Shown here: positions 25,887-36,100 of the stretch, piece after piece
Layout of the letters: each line of letters begins with the position of its first letter
Position numbering within the stretch: position 1 is the stretch's first letter
Assembly: GCF_006716265.1 (NCBI RefSeq)
Contig: NZ_VFOS01000004.1
Span: 1-64,000, forward strand
Source of the DNA: Rarobacter faecitabidus
GTDB taxonomy: Bacteria > Actinomycetota > Actinomycetes > Actinomycetales > Cellulomonadaceae
Length of the DNA stretch: 64,000 nt
Direction of reading: 5' to 3'
Made by a program: the position numbers and the translations under genes
The notes under the pieces: model-generated
Databases searched by the model: none
What the model saw: the letters and a program-made list of their open reading frames with translations, nothing else
Told to the model about the DNA's origin: nothing

Positions 25887-26489
25887 CTAGTCGTCGTCGC
25901 TGGCGAGCGCGCCTGGTCGCGGCGGTGCTTCGGACGCGGCCTCGGGTGCGGTCGGCGTTTCGCCGGTCTTGCGGCCTTCGAGTTCATCCGCCACGGCCTC
26001 GGCGCCCACGGTATTGCCGAACAGCAACTCGGTCACCATCACGTGCACGCGCTCGACGTGCGGCACGTCGGGCAACGACAGCGGCTCCTCGGCGGCCGTG
26101 GTGAACACGAGCGTCCCGCAACCCAGCACACGGTCGATGATCGATCGGTCGTAGGTGACGTTGTTGATCCGCGTGAGCGGCACGTCGTGCCCGGTTTTGT
26201 TCAGGATGCCCTGACGCGTGATGATCCGCCGATCCGTCAGCGTATACGTGGCATTGAGCCAGCGCAGGAGCGGCAGCACGAACAACCACACGAATCCGAT
26301 CAGCGAGAGAGCGCCGATCACCCAGTGGCCCCAGGACCGCCAGTCGTCGGGAATGATGACCACGAGCGCGGAGGTGACCGCGAGCACGGCGAGGAACCCG
26401 ATGATCGGCAGGATCATCGCCTTGCCATGCGTGCGCATCGTGATGATGACGCGTTCGTCCTTACCCAGGAACTTCCGAGGAATTGCCAT
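25887..26489 (-). CDS. PH-like domain (bPH2) membrane protein
   Basis: A 200-residue protein. A short cytoplasmic N-terminus (MAIPRKFLGKDERVIITMR) precedes two membrane helices (about 27-47 and 57-78), then a bacterial PH-like domain with TYTLTDRRIITRQGILNKTGHDVPL, typical of PF03703 proteins. The tail is acidic and Pro/Ala-rich. The family is common in actinobacteria as membrane proteins of unclear function, sometimes linked to envelope homeostasis. Start ATG at 26489; the open extension upstream is low-complexity. Converges with the DDAH gene. Confidence 0.82.
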   Translation of the reverse strand: MAIPRKFLGKDERVIITMRTHGKAMILPIIGFLAVLAVTSALVVIIPDDWRSWGHWVIGALSLIGFVWLFVLPLLRWLNATYTLTDRRIITRQGILNKTGHDVPLTRINNVTYDRSIIDRVLGCGTLVFTTAAEEPLSLPDVPHVERVHVMVTELLFGNTVGAEAVADELEGRKTGETPTAPEAASEAPPRPGALASDDD

Positions 26490-26550
26490 GGGTCTATGGT
26501 GACATGGACTCGGGGTTTCGACGAGGCCCGCGCCGCGATTGTCCGCCGCG

Positions 26551-27330
26551 CTAGAGGGTGGGGATGAGCTCGTCCAGGAAGGCCGCCGTGTCCTCCCAGC
26601 CGTGCACGGCGTGGCAGGGAACCCCGAGCGCCTTGACGGGGTAGTCGTTGCCATCGGGGTCGAGGCGGTCGCCGACGAACAGCATGTCATCGAGCGGGAT
26701 GCCGGTCAGCGCGGAGAGCTTGCGCATGCCGTACGCCTTGTCGATGCCCTTGCGGGTGATGTCGACGGACGTGGAGCCACCGGAGCGCACTTCGAGATCG
26801 GGGACATCGGCGGCCACGGCGTCCCGCAGCGCGGACTTCTTGGCACCGTCCGGATCCCAGGCCGACTTGGCGTCGACGGGTGCCTGCTGGCCGAGTGCCG
26901 AGAACGTGATCTGGCTTCCCCGGTCCTCCAGGATCGGGCCCCAGGTCTCGGTCTCCCACAGGCCGAGTTCCTTGGCGCGTGTCTCGACGGATGCGAGCGC
27001 GCGTGACTTCTCGTCCTGCGTGAGGTCCTCGGCGTAGATCTGGTCCCAGCCGTTCGAGGAGTGCGTGTAGTACTGCGTGCCGCAGGTAGGCATGAGGTGC
27101 AGGCGCGCGAGCGCCGCGTCGTCCGCACCCGCAAGGTTGTCGATGACCTGCATCTTGAACTGACCGAGTTGACCGCCCGAGATGATGCACACGGGAACGC
27201 GGCGCAGCAGGTCGATGAGGAGCCCGGCCATGCGGGGGTCGAGCGGCGACTTCGAGGGGGCGAGCGTGTCGTCGAGGTCGAAGGCAACGAGTCGGGGTGT
27301 GCGCGAGGCGCCATTGTCTGCGGTAGTCAC
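26551..27330 (-). CDS. HAD-superfamily (IIB) hydrolase, phosphomannomutase-like
   Basis: A 259-residue HAD phosphatase. Motif I is VAFDLDDTLAPSK, with nucleophile Asp. Motif II is CIISGGQ and motif IV is MLFVGDRLDPDGNDYPVK. The cap carries the type IIB insertion. The layout resembles eukaryotic-type phosphomannomutase and related sugar phosphatases, but a mutase role is not shown by the motifs. The substrate is probably a phosphosugar. The gene stands alone. Confidence 0.85.
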   Translation of the reverse strand: MTTADNGASRTPRLVAFDLDDTLAPSKSPLDPRMAGLLIDLLRRVPVCIISGGQLGQFKMQVIDNLAGADDAALARLHLMPTCGTQYYTHSSNGWDQIYAEDLTQDEKSRALASVETRAKELGLWETETWGPILEDRGSQITFSALGQQAPVDAKSAWDPDGAKKSALRDAVAADVPDLEVRSGGSTSVDITRKGIDKAYGMRKLSALTGIPLDDMLFVGDRLDPDGNDYPVKALGVPCHAVHGWEDTAAFLDELIPTL

Positions 27331-27483
27331 GCCACAATGCTACACGCTATTCGCCGAAACGTTTCGGCCTTGGGGCTGGGGTGGAGTCCTCTCCCGATGT
27401 AGCAGCGACAGCATCCAAGGCTCGTGCACCCATGTGGGCCTACAGTTATAGGAGCAACCGGTCAGCTCACGAAGAGGATTGCC

Positions 27484-27765
27484 ATGATCACCGCCATCGT
27501 CCACATCGACACCGAGCCGGATCAGATCCCCGAGATCGCCCAGATCCTCGCGGACCTCGATGGCGTGTCCGAGGTCTACTCCGTGACCGGCGACATCGAC
27601 CTGATCGCCGTCGTACGAGTGCGCGAGCACGATGCACTCGCCGAGGTCATCGCCGGCGGCATATCGAAGGTCCCAGGCGTACTGCGCACGCAGACGTTCA
27701 TCGCCTTCCGCGCCTACTCGCAGCACGACCTCGCCCGGGCATTCGATCTGGGTCTGGACGACTAG
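27484..27765 (+). CDS. Stand-alone Lrp/AsnC ligand-binding (RAM) domain protein
   Basis: A 93-residue protein consisting only of the RAM domain (ITAIVHIDTEPDQIPEIAQI ... VSEVYSVTGDIDLIAVVRV ... LRTQTFIAFRAYSQHD), with no DNA-binding domain. Such proteins sense amino acids or act as adaptors. GAAGAGG lies seven bases before the ATG. Followed after five bases by a YdcZ-type transporter gene, so the two are probably co-transcribed; a role in amino acid or cationic amine export is a reasonable guess. Confidence 0.85.
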   Translation: MITAIVHIDTEPDQIPEIAQILADLDGVSEVYSVTGDIDLIAVVRVREHDALAEVIAGGISKVPGVLRTQTFIAFRAYSQHDLARAFDLGLDD

Positions 27766-27770
27766 CCGCC

Positions 27771-28703
27771 TTGCTGATCCTCGCCGCGCTGGCAACGGCG
27801 CTCATCGTCGGCTGCCTGCTGCCCGTTCAGACGGCGATCAACACCCGACTGTCCAGAGTCTTGGCATCCACCTGGCTCGCCTCGCTCACCTCCTTCGCGA
27901 TCGGCACGGTCGCGCTCGGGGTCGCGGTGGCGATCGCCCGCCCTTCCCTGGACGAGTTCTCCGCCGCTGACCAACCCTGGTGGCTGTGGATCGGCGGTGT
28001 ATGCGGGGTCGTGTACCTGACCTTGAACATGGTGCTGATGCACCACCTCGGGGCCGCCACCGCCGTGGTCATCCCGGTCGTCGGGCAGATCGTGGGCGGC
28101 GTGATTATTGACGCGTTCGCGCTGGTCGGTGCGACACAGCACTCGCTCAACGCAGTACGCGTGATCGGGGCGGGGCTGGTGATCGGCGGCGCATGGGTCT
28201 CGTCCAAGGCCATCGCCGAGTCGGATGGGAAGGCGCGAGCGAGGCGCGCCTGGCTACTGCCAGTGCTCGTCGCCATGGGCATCGGCGGCGGCTTCCTGTC
28301 CTCGATTCAGACGGCCGTCAATGGCACGCTCGGCGTTCGAGCAGGATCGCCGATCTTCGCCGCCCTCGTCTCGTTCCTGGTCGGAACGGCCTGCCTGCTC
28401 GTCATCAATCTCGCGGCACGCACCTGGCGTAGCGTCGTTACCGCTGACGCCGAACGCCCGCGTCCTGCGCTGTTCGCGGGCGGCCTGCTCGGGGCATTAT
28501 TTGTTGCGGGTGCCGCCTACGCGGCGCCGACGCTCGGCACCTCGATGACCGTAAGCCTGGTACTCCTGGGGCAACTTGTCGCGTCGCTGCTGATCGACCA
28601 CTTCGGCTGGCTGGGTGCGCGTCGGCGCCCGGTGACGAGAACCCGGCTCATGGGGGCTGGCATCGTCCTTGTGGGGGTCGCGCTGGTCCGGCTGCTGGGT
28701 TAG
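27771..28703 (+). CDS. DMT-superfamily YdcZ/DUF606 transporter
   Basis: A 310-residue protein made of two YdcZ-type halves, each with about five membrane helices. Each half starts with a motif of the form LLPVQTAINTRLSR or FLSSIQTAVNGTLGV (Gln-Thr-Ala-Asn in both). Relatives export small metabolites. The frame is open far upstream, but only the TTG at 27771 lies after the stop of the RAM gene; no strong ribosome site is seen, and translation may depend on coupling. The substrate is unknown. Confidence 0.75.
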   Translation: MLILAALATALIVGCLLPVQTAINTRLSRVLASTWLASLTSFAIGTVALGVAVAIARPSLDEFSAADQPWWLWIGGVCGVVYLTLNMVLMHHLGAATAVVIPVVGQIVGGVIIDAFALVGATQHSLNAVRVIGAGLVIGGAWVSSKAIAESDGKARARRAWLLPVLVAMGIGGGFLSSIQTAVNGTLGVRAGSPIFAALVSFLVGTACLLVINLAARTWRSVVTADAERPRPALFAGGLLGALFVAGAAYAAPTLGTSMTVSLVLLGQLVASLLIDHFGWLGARRRPVTRTRLMGAGIVLVGVALVRLLG

Positions 28704-28768
28704 TCCCGCCGCCGTGGCCACTTGCCGGAACGAGTGGCGGGAGCTGCCCTAGTGAGCGACGACCTTAC

Positions 28769-29494
28769 CTAACTCGGCGCATCGCCCGATCGCCCCACGA
28801 CCCCGGCATCGCCGAGCTGGTCCTCGGCCACGCGGATCTCCGCACTCAATTCACGGACCGTGGCCCGCAGCGCCTGCTCCGGGTCGTAGCCCTGCGCACG
28901 GGCGGAGGAGACGAGCGCGAGCAACATCCTGCCCAGCTGCTCCTCGTCGTCGAACGGGAAGGTCGCAGCGGCGGCCTCGCGCGTGCCGAGCAGGCCCAGC
29001 GATTCACCGCGAGCTACCACCTTGGCCGCGAGCGCGAGCGCGGGAAGGGACTGTGGAACGCCGTCGAGCACCGAGGTGCGTTCCGCCTTTTCCTCGTCCT
29101 TGAGCCGCTTCCAGCTCGCTTCGATCTCGTCGATGTTCTGCGTTCGCTGGGCGGGATCACCGAACACATGGGCGTGACGGCGGCGCATCTTCTCGTTCGT
29201 CGCGGCGGCCAGCGACTCGATGTCGTATCCCTCGCCATCGCGCCGGGCGATCTCGGCGTGGAAGAGCACCTGGAACAGCACGTCGCCCAGTTCCTCGGCC
29301 AGTTCGTCGTTATCGCCTGCGGCAATCGCATCCAGGGCCTCGCACGTCTCCTCCAGCAGGTACTTGGCCAGCGTCTCGTGAGTCTGTTCGCGGTCCCACG
29401 CGCAGCCATCCTCCCCGAGCAGGGTGCGGACGGTCTGGACGAGTTCTTCCAGCGCGGACGAGGACTGCGGCGAGTTCGAGAACAGTTGCGACAT
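28769..29494 (-). CDS. mazG: Nucleoside triphosphate pyrophosphohydrolase MazG
   Basis: A 241-residue house-cleaning enzyme hydrolysing NTPs/dNTPs to NMP and pyrophosphate. The all-alpha MazG fold is recognised from DGCAWDREQTHETLAKYLLEE, the acidic metal site in EELGDVLFQVLFHAEIA, and the second domain from about residue 130. The start is the ATG at 29494 (MSQLFSNS); the longer frame includes nothing conserved. Ends 66 bases short of the convergent transporter gene. Confidence 0.9.
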   Translation of the reverse strand: MSQLFSNSPQSSSALEELVQTVRTLLGEDGCAWDREQTHETLAKYLLEETCEALDAIAAGDNDELAEELGDVLFQVLFHAEIARRDGEGYDIESLAAATNEKMRRRHAHVFGDPAQRTQNIDEIEASWKRLKDEEKAERTSVLDGVPQSLPALALAAKVVARGESLGLLGTREAAAATFPFDDEEQLGRMLLALVSSARAQGYDPEQALRATVRELSAEIRVAEDQLGDAGVVGRSGDAPS

Positions 29495-29585
29495 GACAAC
29501 CAGCCTAGTTGTCCCTGAGGGCGTTCCCATGGCACTCATCTAGCGTTGCCGGGCAGGTCGAGGCTGGCTGGCCCGTGTCACCCGC

Positions 29586-29657
29586 GGTTCACCCCATGAT
29601 ATTTCCGTTCGCGGTATGAAATGCATGCGGGTCAACTGAAAAAGAATGCCCCGAACC
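29586..29657. repeat. 72-bp palindromic repeat, copy 3 (inverted, diverged)
   Basis: Same length as copies 1 and 2. On the minus strand it ends CATGGGGTGAACC and contains TTTTTCAGTT and GAACGGAAAT. It is much more diverged and sits just beyond the GH65 stop. Confidence 0.65.
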
Positions 29658-29674
29658 GGAACACCTGGCGGCGG

Positions 29675-32197
29675 CTAGATCGAGTACGGGTCCACCTCGG
29701 GTTCCGGCACGACCACGGTCGGGGTCGTGGGCACGCTGGCGACCATGCGAGTACCGTCCGCGCGGCGGCTGCCCTCGATGTCGCGCACCTCGGGCGAACC
29801 GATGAGGCGGGGTGCCTCGGGCAGGCTGACAGTGATCGGGCTACCCGCCTCGACCCTCACCTCGTCGCCGCACACCGTGAGGGTGGCGTGCTCGCCGTCC
29901 TCGACGGTGAGCACGGCCTGGCCGGCAGTGAGTTCGACGCGCACCCGCGTGCCCTTGAGAGTCACCCGGAACGTCAGGCCCTCCCAGACCTCGGGCAGGC
30001 GAGGTTCGAGCGAGAAGTTCCCGAGATAGTCTCGGAACCCCCCGAACCCGCACACCAGCGCGTTCCACACCCCGCCGATCGAGGCGACGTGCACGCCGTC
30101 GGACGCGTTGTGGTGCAAGTCCGCGAGGTCCACGTAGGCGGCCAGCCGGAAGTAGTCGAGCGCCAGTTCCTGGTAACCCACCTCCGAGGCGACGATCGAC
30201 TGCACCACGGCGGACAGCGTCGAGTCGCCGGTCGTGAGCGGATCGTAGTAGTCGAAGTCGGCCAATTTCTGCGCGAGGGAGAACTCGTCCCCCTGCAAGA
30301 ACAGCGCAAGGACGACGTCCGCCTGCTTGAGCACCTGGAAGCGGTAGATCACCAAGGGGTGGAAGTGGAGCAGTAGCGGCCGCTTGTCCGGGGGCGTGTT
30401 GGGCAGATCCCACAGCTCCTTCTCCAGGAACTGCGCATCCTGCGGGTGGATGCCGAGCCGCGAGTCGTAGGGGATCGCCATGTGCTCGGCGGCCCGGTGC
30501 CACTCGGACAACTCGTCCTCGGTGATCCCGAGCCGGCCGATGGCGGCGGCGAGCCCGTCGGGATGGTCGCGGCGCAGCAGTTCGATCGCGCGCAGCGCAC
30601 CGCGCAGATTCGCCCGCGCCATCACGTTGGTGAACATGTTGTCGTTCACCACGGTCGTGTACTCGTCCGGTCCGGTGACGCCGTGAATGTGGAACGTGTC
30701 GTCGCCGTTCTCGCGCCAGAAGCCCAGGTCGGCCCACAGGCGAGCGGTCTCGACCAGCAGGTCGATGCCCTCGCGCGCCAGGAAGTCCTCGTCCCCCGTC
30801 GCGTTCACGTACTGCCGCACCGCATGGGCGATGTCCGCGTCGATGTGATACTGCGCCGTGCCCGCCGCGTAGTAGGCCGAGGCCTCCAGCCCGTTGATGG
30901 TGCGCCATGGGAAAAGCGCGCCGTCCTGGTTAAGCTCCACCGCGCGGGCACGCGCCGCGGGCAGCATCGTGTAGCGGAAGCGCAGGGCATTGCGGGCGAA
31001 CAGCGGCGAGGTGTAGGTCAGGAAGGGGAGCACGTAGATCTCGGTGTCCCAGAAGTAGTGGCCCGAATACCCCGAGCCGGTCACGCCCTTGGCCGGGATG
31101 CCGTTGCCCTCCGCCCGGGCCGTGGCCTGCGCGAGCTGGAAGAGGTTCCACCGCACCGCCTGCTGCAGTTCCGGCTGCCCTGTGATCTCGACATCGGATC
31201 GGGCCCAGAAGTCGTCCAGCCAGGCGCGCTGGCGAGCGAACTCGGCGTCGGCGCCGCGCTTACTGGCGCGATCCAGGGTGAGTTCGCAGCGGTCGATAAG
31301 CTCACGTGCGGGCACGCCGCGGGACGTGTGATAACTGACGAGCTTGGTGACCTTGATCGGGACTCCGGCGCGGGCGTGCACCCGGTAGACGCGCTTGCAC
31401 AGATCGGCGTCGGCGCTGGCGAAGACCTCGTACGAGTTCTCCGTCTCGATCTCGTGCGCCGCCATCACGCCGATCGTCATTCCCGACGACGTGGCGCGAT
31501 AGCCCAGCGCGATCCGCCCGTCCTTTTCCCAGCTCTCCTCGGGTTGCAGCACCCGGCCCGCCAGGGTCTCGGACTTGCGCGGATCGAAGCCCTCGCCCAT
31601 CGCGGCCCCCGGCACGTGGTACTCGTCCTGCCCGTCCTGCCGATTGAGGATCTGGCACGAGATGGACAGGGGGACCTCGTCCCCATCCAGGACCGTGACC
31701 TCGTACGTCATCACGGCGAGATGCCGCTCCGTGAACGACACCATGCGCGTCGATGTGATGCGCACGCGACGACCGGACGGCGTCTGCCAGACGAGCGAGC
31801 GGGTGAGCACGCCGGAGCGGAAGTCGAGCGAGCGCTCATACTCGTGCAGGTCGGCGACCGAGAGCAGCAGCGGTTCGTCGTCCACGTAGATGCGGATGAC
31901 CTTGGCGTCGGGCGCGTTGATGATCGTCTGGCCCACGCGGGCGAAGCCGTAGGCCTCCTCCGCGTGCCTGATGGGCCACGTCTCGTGGAAGCCGTTGATG
32001 AAGGTGCCGTGCGCGAACGAATCGCGCCCCTCCTCCAGGTTGCCGCGCAGTCCCAGGTAGCCGTTGCCCACCGCGAACAGCGTCTCCATCTGGCCGAGGT
32101 CGTGGCCGCTGTAGCGTGTCTCGCGCAGCGCCCAGGGGTCGGCGGGGAAGCGGGAACGGTCGAGCGGGTCGGCGGACGGGGCCGTTCCGTGACTCAT
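29675..32197 (-). CDS. GH65 disaccharide phosphorylase (trehalose/maltose/kojibiose type)
   Basis: An 840-residue glycoside hydrolase family 65 enzyme that splits an alpha-disaccharide with phosphate to beta-glucose-1-phosphate and a sugar. The N-terminal super-sandwich starts with ...GNGYLGLRGNLEEG; the (alpha/alpha)6 barrel contains SGYSGHYFWDTEIYVLPFL. The catalytic acid is the Glu of HGVTGPDEYTT (about residue 512), and LLLHFHPLVIYRFQVLKQADVV is conserved. Exact substrate needs comparison with characterised clades. It overlaps the phosphoglucomutase gene by four bases, so they form one operon. Confidence 0.92.
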   Translation of the reverse strand: MSHGTAPSADPLDRSRFPADPWALRETRYSGHDLGQMETLFAVGNGYLGLRGNLEEGRDSFAHGTFINGFHETWPIRHAEEAYGFARVGQTIINAPDAKVIRIYVDDEPLLLSVADLHEYERSLDFRSGVLTRSLVWQTPSGRRVRITSTRMVSFTERHLAVMTYEVTVLDGDEVPLSISCQILNRQDGQDEYHVPGAAMGEGFDPRKSETLAGRVLQPEESWEKDGRIALGYRATSSGMTIGVMAAHEIETENSYEVFASADADLCKRVYRVHARAGVPIKVTKLVSYHTSRGVPARELIDRCELTLDRASKRGADAEFARQRAWLDDFWARSDVEITGQPELQQAVRWNLFQLAQATARAEGNGIPAKGVTGSGYSGHYFWDTEIYVLPFLTYTSPLFARNALRFRYTMLPAARARAVELNQDGALFPWRTINGLEASAYYAAGTAQYHIDADIAHAVRQYVNATGDEDFLAREGIDLLVETARLWADLGFWRENGDDTFHIHGVTGPDEYTTVVNDNMFTNVMARANLRGALRAIELLRRDHPDGLAAAIGRLGITEDELSEWHRAAEHMAIPYDSRLGIHPQDAQFLEKELWDLPNTPPDKRPLLLHFHPLVIYRFQVLKQADVVLALFLQGDEFSLAQKLADFDYYDPLTTGDSTLSAVVQSIVASEVGYQELALDYFRLAAYVDLADLHHNASDGVHVASIGGVWNALVCGFGGFRDYLGNFSLEPRLPEVWEGLTFRVTLKGTRVRVELTAGQAVLTVEDGEHATLTVCGDEVRVEAGSPITVSLPEAPRLIGSPEVRDIEGSRRADGTRMVASVPTTPTVVVPEPEVDPYSI

Positions 32198-32946
32198 GCG
32201 CGGTTCCCTTCGAATTGCTGCAGTGCGATGGCGACCGGCAGGAGGTCATCGACGACCTCGTCCGCTCCGTTCTCAAGCAATTCCGCCGCGCCCGCCCCGC
32301 GATTGACCCCGAGCACGAAGCCGAAGTCTCCGGCGCGGCCCGCGGCCACGCCAGACGGCGCGTCCTCGACCACGATCGCCCGCTCCCGCGGAACGCCCAG
32401 AAGTTCGGCGCCGTACAGGTAAGTGTCGGGGGCGGGCTTGCCGGGAATGTGCTTCGCGGCGGCGAGCAGGCCGTCCACGACCACCTCGAAGTAGTGGTCG
32501 AGTTTCGCCGCCGCGAGCACCGGCACCGCGTTGCGGCTCGAGGAGACAACGGCGATCTTCAGTCCCGCGGCGAGCGCCGCCTCGATCAGGGCGATCGAAC
32601 CCGGATAGGGCGCCACGCCCTCGTCCCGCAGGACGGAGGTGAACACCTCGTTCTTCCGGTTGCCGAGCCCGCACACCGTGAGAACGTCCGGCGCGTCGGT
32701 CGGATCGCCCGTCGGGAGCACGATCCCGCGCGAGGCCAGCAGGTCGGCGACGCCCGCGTAGCGCGGTTTGCCATCGAGGTGCTCGAAGTAGTCGGCGTCC
32801 GTGTAGGGGCGCACTGCCCGCGATTCGAAGAACTCGGTGAACATGAGCGCCCAGGCGTGCATGTGCACCTCGGCCGTCGGCGTCAGCACCCCGTCCAGAT
32901 CGAACAGGTACGCGTCCAGGCCAAGGTAAGTTCGGGCGTCGGTCAT
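32194..32946 (-). CDS. pgmB: Beta-phosphoglucomutase (HAD family)
   Basis: A 250-residue HAD enzyme converting beta-glucose-1-phosphate to glucose-6-phosphate. Motif I is LFDLDGVLTPTAEVHMHAW, with the double Asp. The cap has the ...YFEHLDGKPRYAG substrate loop. Motif II is IAVVSSSRNA and motif IV is AIVVEDAPSGVAAGRA. The ATG at 32946 follows GAGGGGAG. The stop overlaps the GH65 start by four bases, so the product of phosphorolysis enters glycolysis without ATP use. Confidence 0.92.
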   Translation of the reverse strand: MTDARTYLGLDAYLFDLDGVLTPTAEVHMHAWALMFTEFFESRAVRPYTDADYFEHLDGKPRYAGVADLLASRGIVLPTGDPTDAPDVLTVCGLGNRKNEVFTSVLRDEGVAPYPGSIALIEAALAAGLKIAVVSSSRNAVPVLAAAKLDHYFEVVVDGLLAAAKHIPGKPAPDTYLYGAELLGVPRERAIVVEDAPSGVAAGRAGDFGFVLGVNRGAGAAELLENGADEVVDDLLPVAIALQQFEGNRA

Positions 32947-33171
32947 GGCACTCCCCTCGATGCGTGGCGGTGAGCACGTTCCGCGGCCTCTAGACCCGAA
33001 ATGGCGCTCCCCACCGGAATCTCGATCGTAGTGGACGCATGTAACAGTTACATGACGGGCGGGCGCGGTGACCGCAGACGGATGGCCCGTCACCGATTGC
33101 AGGTGCCCGCAGGCAGGTCTATCGCATAGGCGATGACGGAATCGTCCTCACCTCCTGGTTGAATTGGATCC

Positions 33172-36100
33172 ATGTATTCTCCCGCCGACGTAGCCGACCT
33201 GGTCGGTCCCGCAGCATTCGCTCGCGGCTCGGTCTACGTGGCGCAGGAGAGAATTCGCGGCCTGGCCACACGGCCCGCGAGCGCGCGCATCCGCCAGACG
33301 ATCGGGGCCACGACCCAGTTGGTGGCGCAGGTCATCGGAACCGCGAACGTGCCCTATATCGCGATCGTGAACCTCGCGAACGCACGCGGCGAACTCGAGC
33401 TCCTATCCGGCGAGTGCACGTGCCCTGTGGGTTCCAACTGCAAGCACGTCGCGGCCACGCTGCTCCGTTATCTGGACGAGTCCTCGTCCGCGTCCCCTTC
33501 TTCGCGTGGGGGCGATCGCCGAGGAATCGCGGCCGTCCCGGCCAACTGGGAGGACGAGCTCTCCGCCCTGACCAACTCGGGTCGGGCCCAGGTCGGGACG
33601 GGCCAGCAGCAGATCGGGTTACAGGTGGAGGTCTCGCGGGGCCACAACACCGCGACGATGTATACCGCCCGCCGCGGGAGCGCCTCGTCCACGGTGACCC
33701 GCGTCGGACTGCGACCGCTCACGCGCGGGCGTAGCGGCCGGTGGATCCGGACCGGGATTTCCTGGCAGGAGTTGAGTTACCAGTTCTCCTACCGGCAGAG
33801 CCCCGAGCTGAACGTGCTGCGCGCCCTGTACGCCCTCGCGGTCCCGACGTACCAGTACACGGCTCCGGCCCAGATCTGGCTCAATGACGCTCCCGGTTCG
33901 GCCGTGTGGTCGCTACTGGTGCAGGCCGCTGCGCTGGGCGTGGCGTTCGTCGACGCTGCGGACAATCGCTCGGAAGTGCTGGTGGTGCCGGGGCCGGTCA
34001 GCACCGAAACGACGGTGGCCGCTACCGGCGAGGGCGCACTCGAGGTCGCCACGCGACTCGTGAGCATAGACGGCGAGATCGACCGGGCGCTCGCCGATGG
34101 GGCGGAGCCGATCGGCGTGCCGGCGCACGGCATCGTGACCGTTCTGAAGCGCGATGGCAGGGACCAGCTGGCGCTCGTCCCGACGGCGGCAGCCATCGAT
34201 CAGGGCGTGCTCGATCTCATCGCCCGCCCCGCACCCATCACCATCCCGGCGGCGGGTTTGAGCAAGTTCTACGCGACCTGGCTGCCCGCGATCAGTGCGC
34301 GCGTCGATCAGGTCTCGTTCGCGCAGGATGCCGCGGGCGCCGCCCCCACTCCCGTACTGACCCTGCTCACGACCGCGCTCGGCCCGCACCGCGTCATGAC
34401 GACGCTGCGCTGGCGCTATGTATCCTCCGGACTGGTTGTGGCGGACTATCCGTTCGCGCTCGCCCACGGGCAGTCGGCCGGGTTACGCGACCTGGAGGCG
34501 CAGGCGCTCGTGTGGGCCGATCTCGGGACGATTCCCGAACTCGCCGACATCGCCCGCCAGGTGGAGAACTCCCAGGACGGGGCGTGGCTCACGGACGGCA
34601 TCGAGACGGCGACGCTGCTCGCAACGACGGTCCCGCGCCTGCGCGAACTGACGGAGGGGAACGAGTCGTTCCGCATAGAGCAGGTCGGCGACATCGCTGA
34701 GTACCGCGTGACAGATGCGCTGGAGGTCTCGGTCTCCTCCGAGCAGAGCTTCGACCGCGACTGGTTCTCACTCAACGTGCGCGTGCATGTAGCCGGCCGG
34801 GAGGTGCCCCTGTCGGAGGTGTTCGCCGCGCTGGTGCGCGACGAGGAATACCTGCTGCTCGATGACGGCACGATGGCGCCGCTGACCGATCCACGACTGG
34901 AGCAACTGCGCGAGGCGATCGAATCCGCCCGCCTGCTACAGGACGAGCGCCGCGAAGGGCTGCGCGTGGGGCGCTACCAGGTGCGGTTGTTCCAGCGGCT
35001 CGACGAATTGGGGCTCTTGGGCGAGGAGGCCGTGCAGTGGCGCGGCGTGGTCGCCTCTTTGGACGAGTTGTCCGCTCCCACCGCCCTGGCGGCCCCGCCA
35101 CGGCTGAACGCGTCACTGCGCGGCTACCAGCAGCACGGCTACGAATGGCTGTCGTACCGCGTGCACCACGGGCTCGGCGGAATCCTGGCAGACGACATGG
35201 GGCTGGGCAAGACCCTGCAAACGCTCGCCATGATCGACCATGAACTGTCGATCGCGACCGAGCCCAAGCCCTTCCTCGTCGTCGCGCCGACCTCCGTGGT
35301 CGGCAACTGGGCGAGCGAGGCCGCAAAGTTCGCCCCGCACCTGCGGACGGTGACCATCGACGCCACAGCCAAGCGGCGCGGGGAATCGATCGGCTCGATA
35401 GCCGGTCGTGCCGACATCGTGGTGACGTCGTACGCGCTGTTCCGGCTGGAGAACGACGCATACGCGGCGACGGACTGGGCCGCCCTGATCCTGGACGAGG
35501 CCCAGTTCGTCAAGAACCACCAGAGCGTCGGCTATCGCAGCGCCAAGGACCTGCCGACTCCCGTCAAGATCGCGCTCACGGGCACGCCACTCGAGAACAA
35601 TCTGATGGAACTGTGGGCCATCATGTCCATCGTCTGCCCCGGCCTGCTACCTGATGCCAAGACTTTCACCGCCAAGGTCGAACGGCCGATCGCGCGCGGC
35701 CAGGGCGGGGACCTCATCGAACGCCTGCGGTCCGTGATCGCGCCGTTCGTCCTGCGCCGCACCAAGGAGGTCGTCGCCGCCGATCTGCCCGCGAAGCAGG
35801 AAAACATCACCGAGGTCACCCTCAACCAGCGGCACCGGAAGGTCTACGACCAGTACCTGCAGCGCGAACGAAGCCGCGTCCTGGGGCTCGTGGACGAGTT
35901 GGACAATCACCGCATCGAGGTCCTTCGATCGCTGTCGATCCTGCGGCAGGCGAGCCTCGACGTGTCGCTCGTGGACGAGGCCCACGCAAGCATCGGATCG
36001 TCCAAACTCGAAGTGCTGTTCGACATACTGGACGAGATCCTGGCCGACGGGCACAACGTGCTGATTTTCAGCCAGTTCACGAGGTTCCTCGGAAAGGTGC

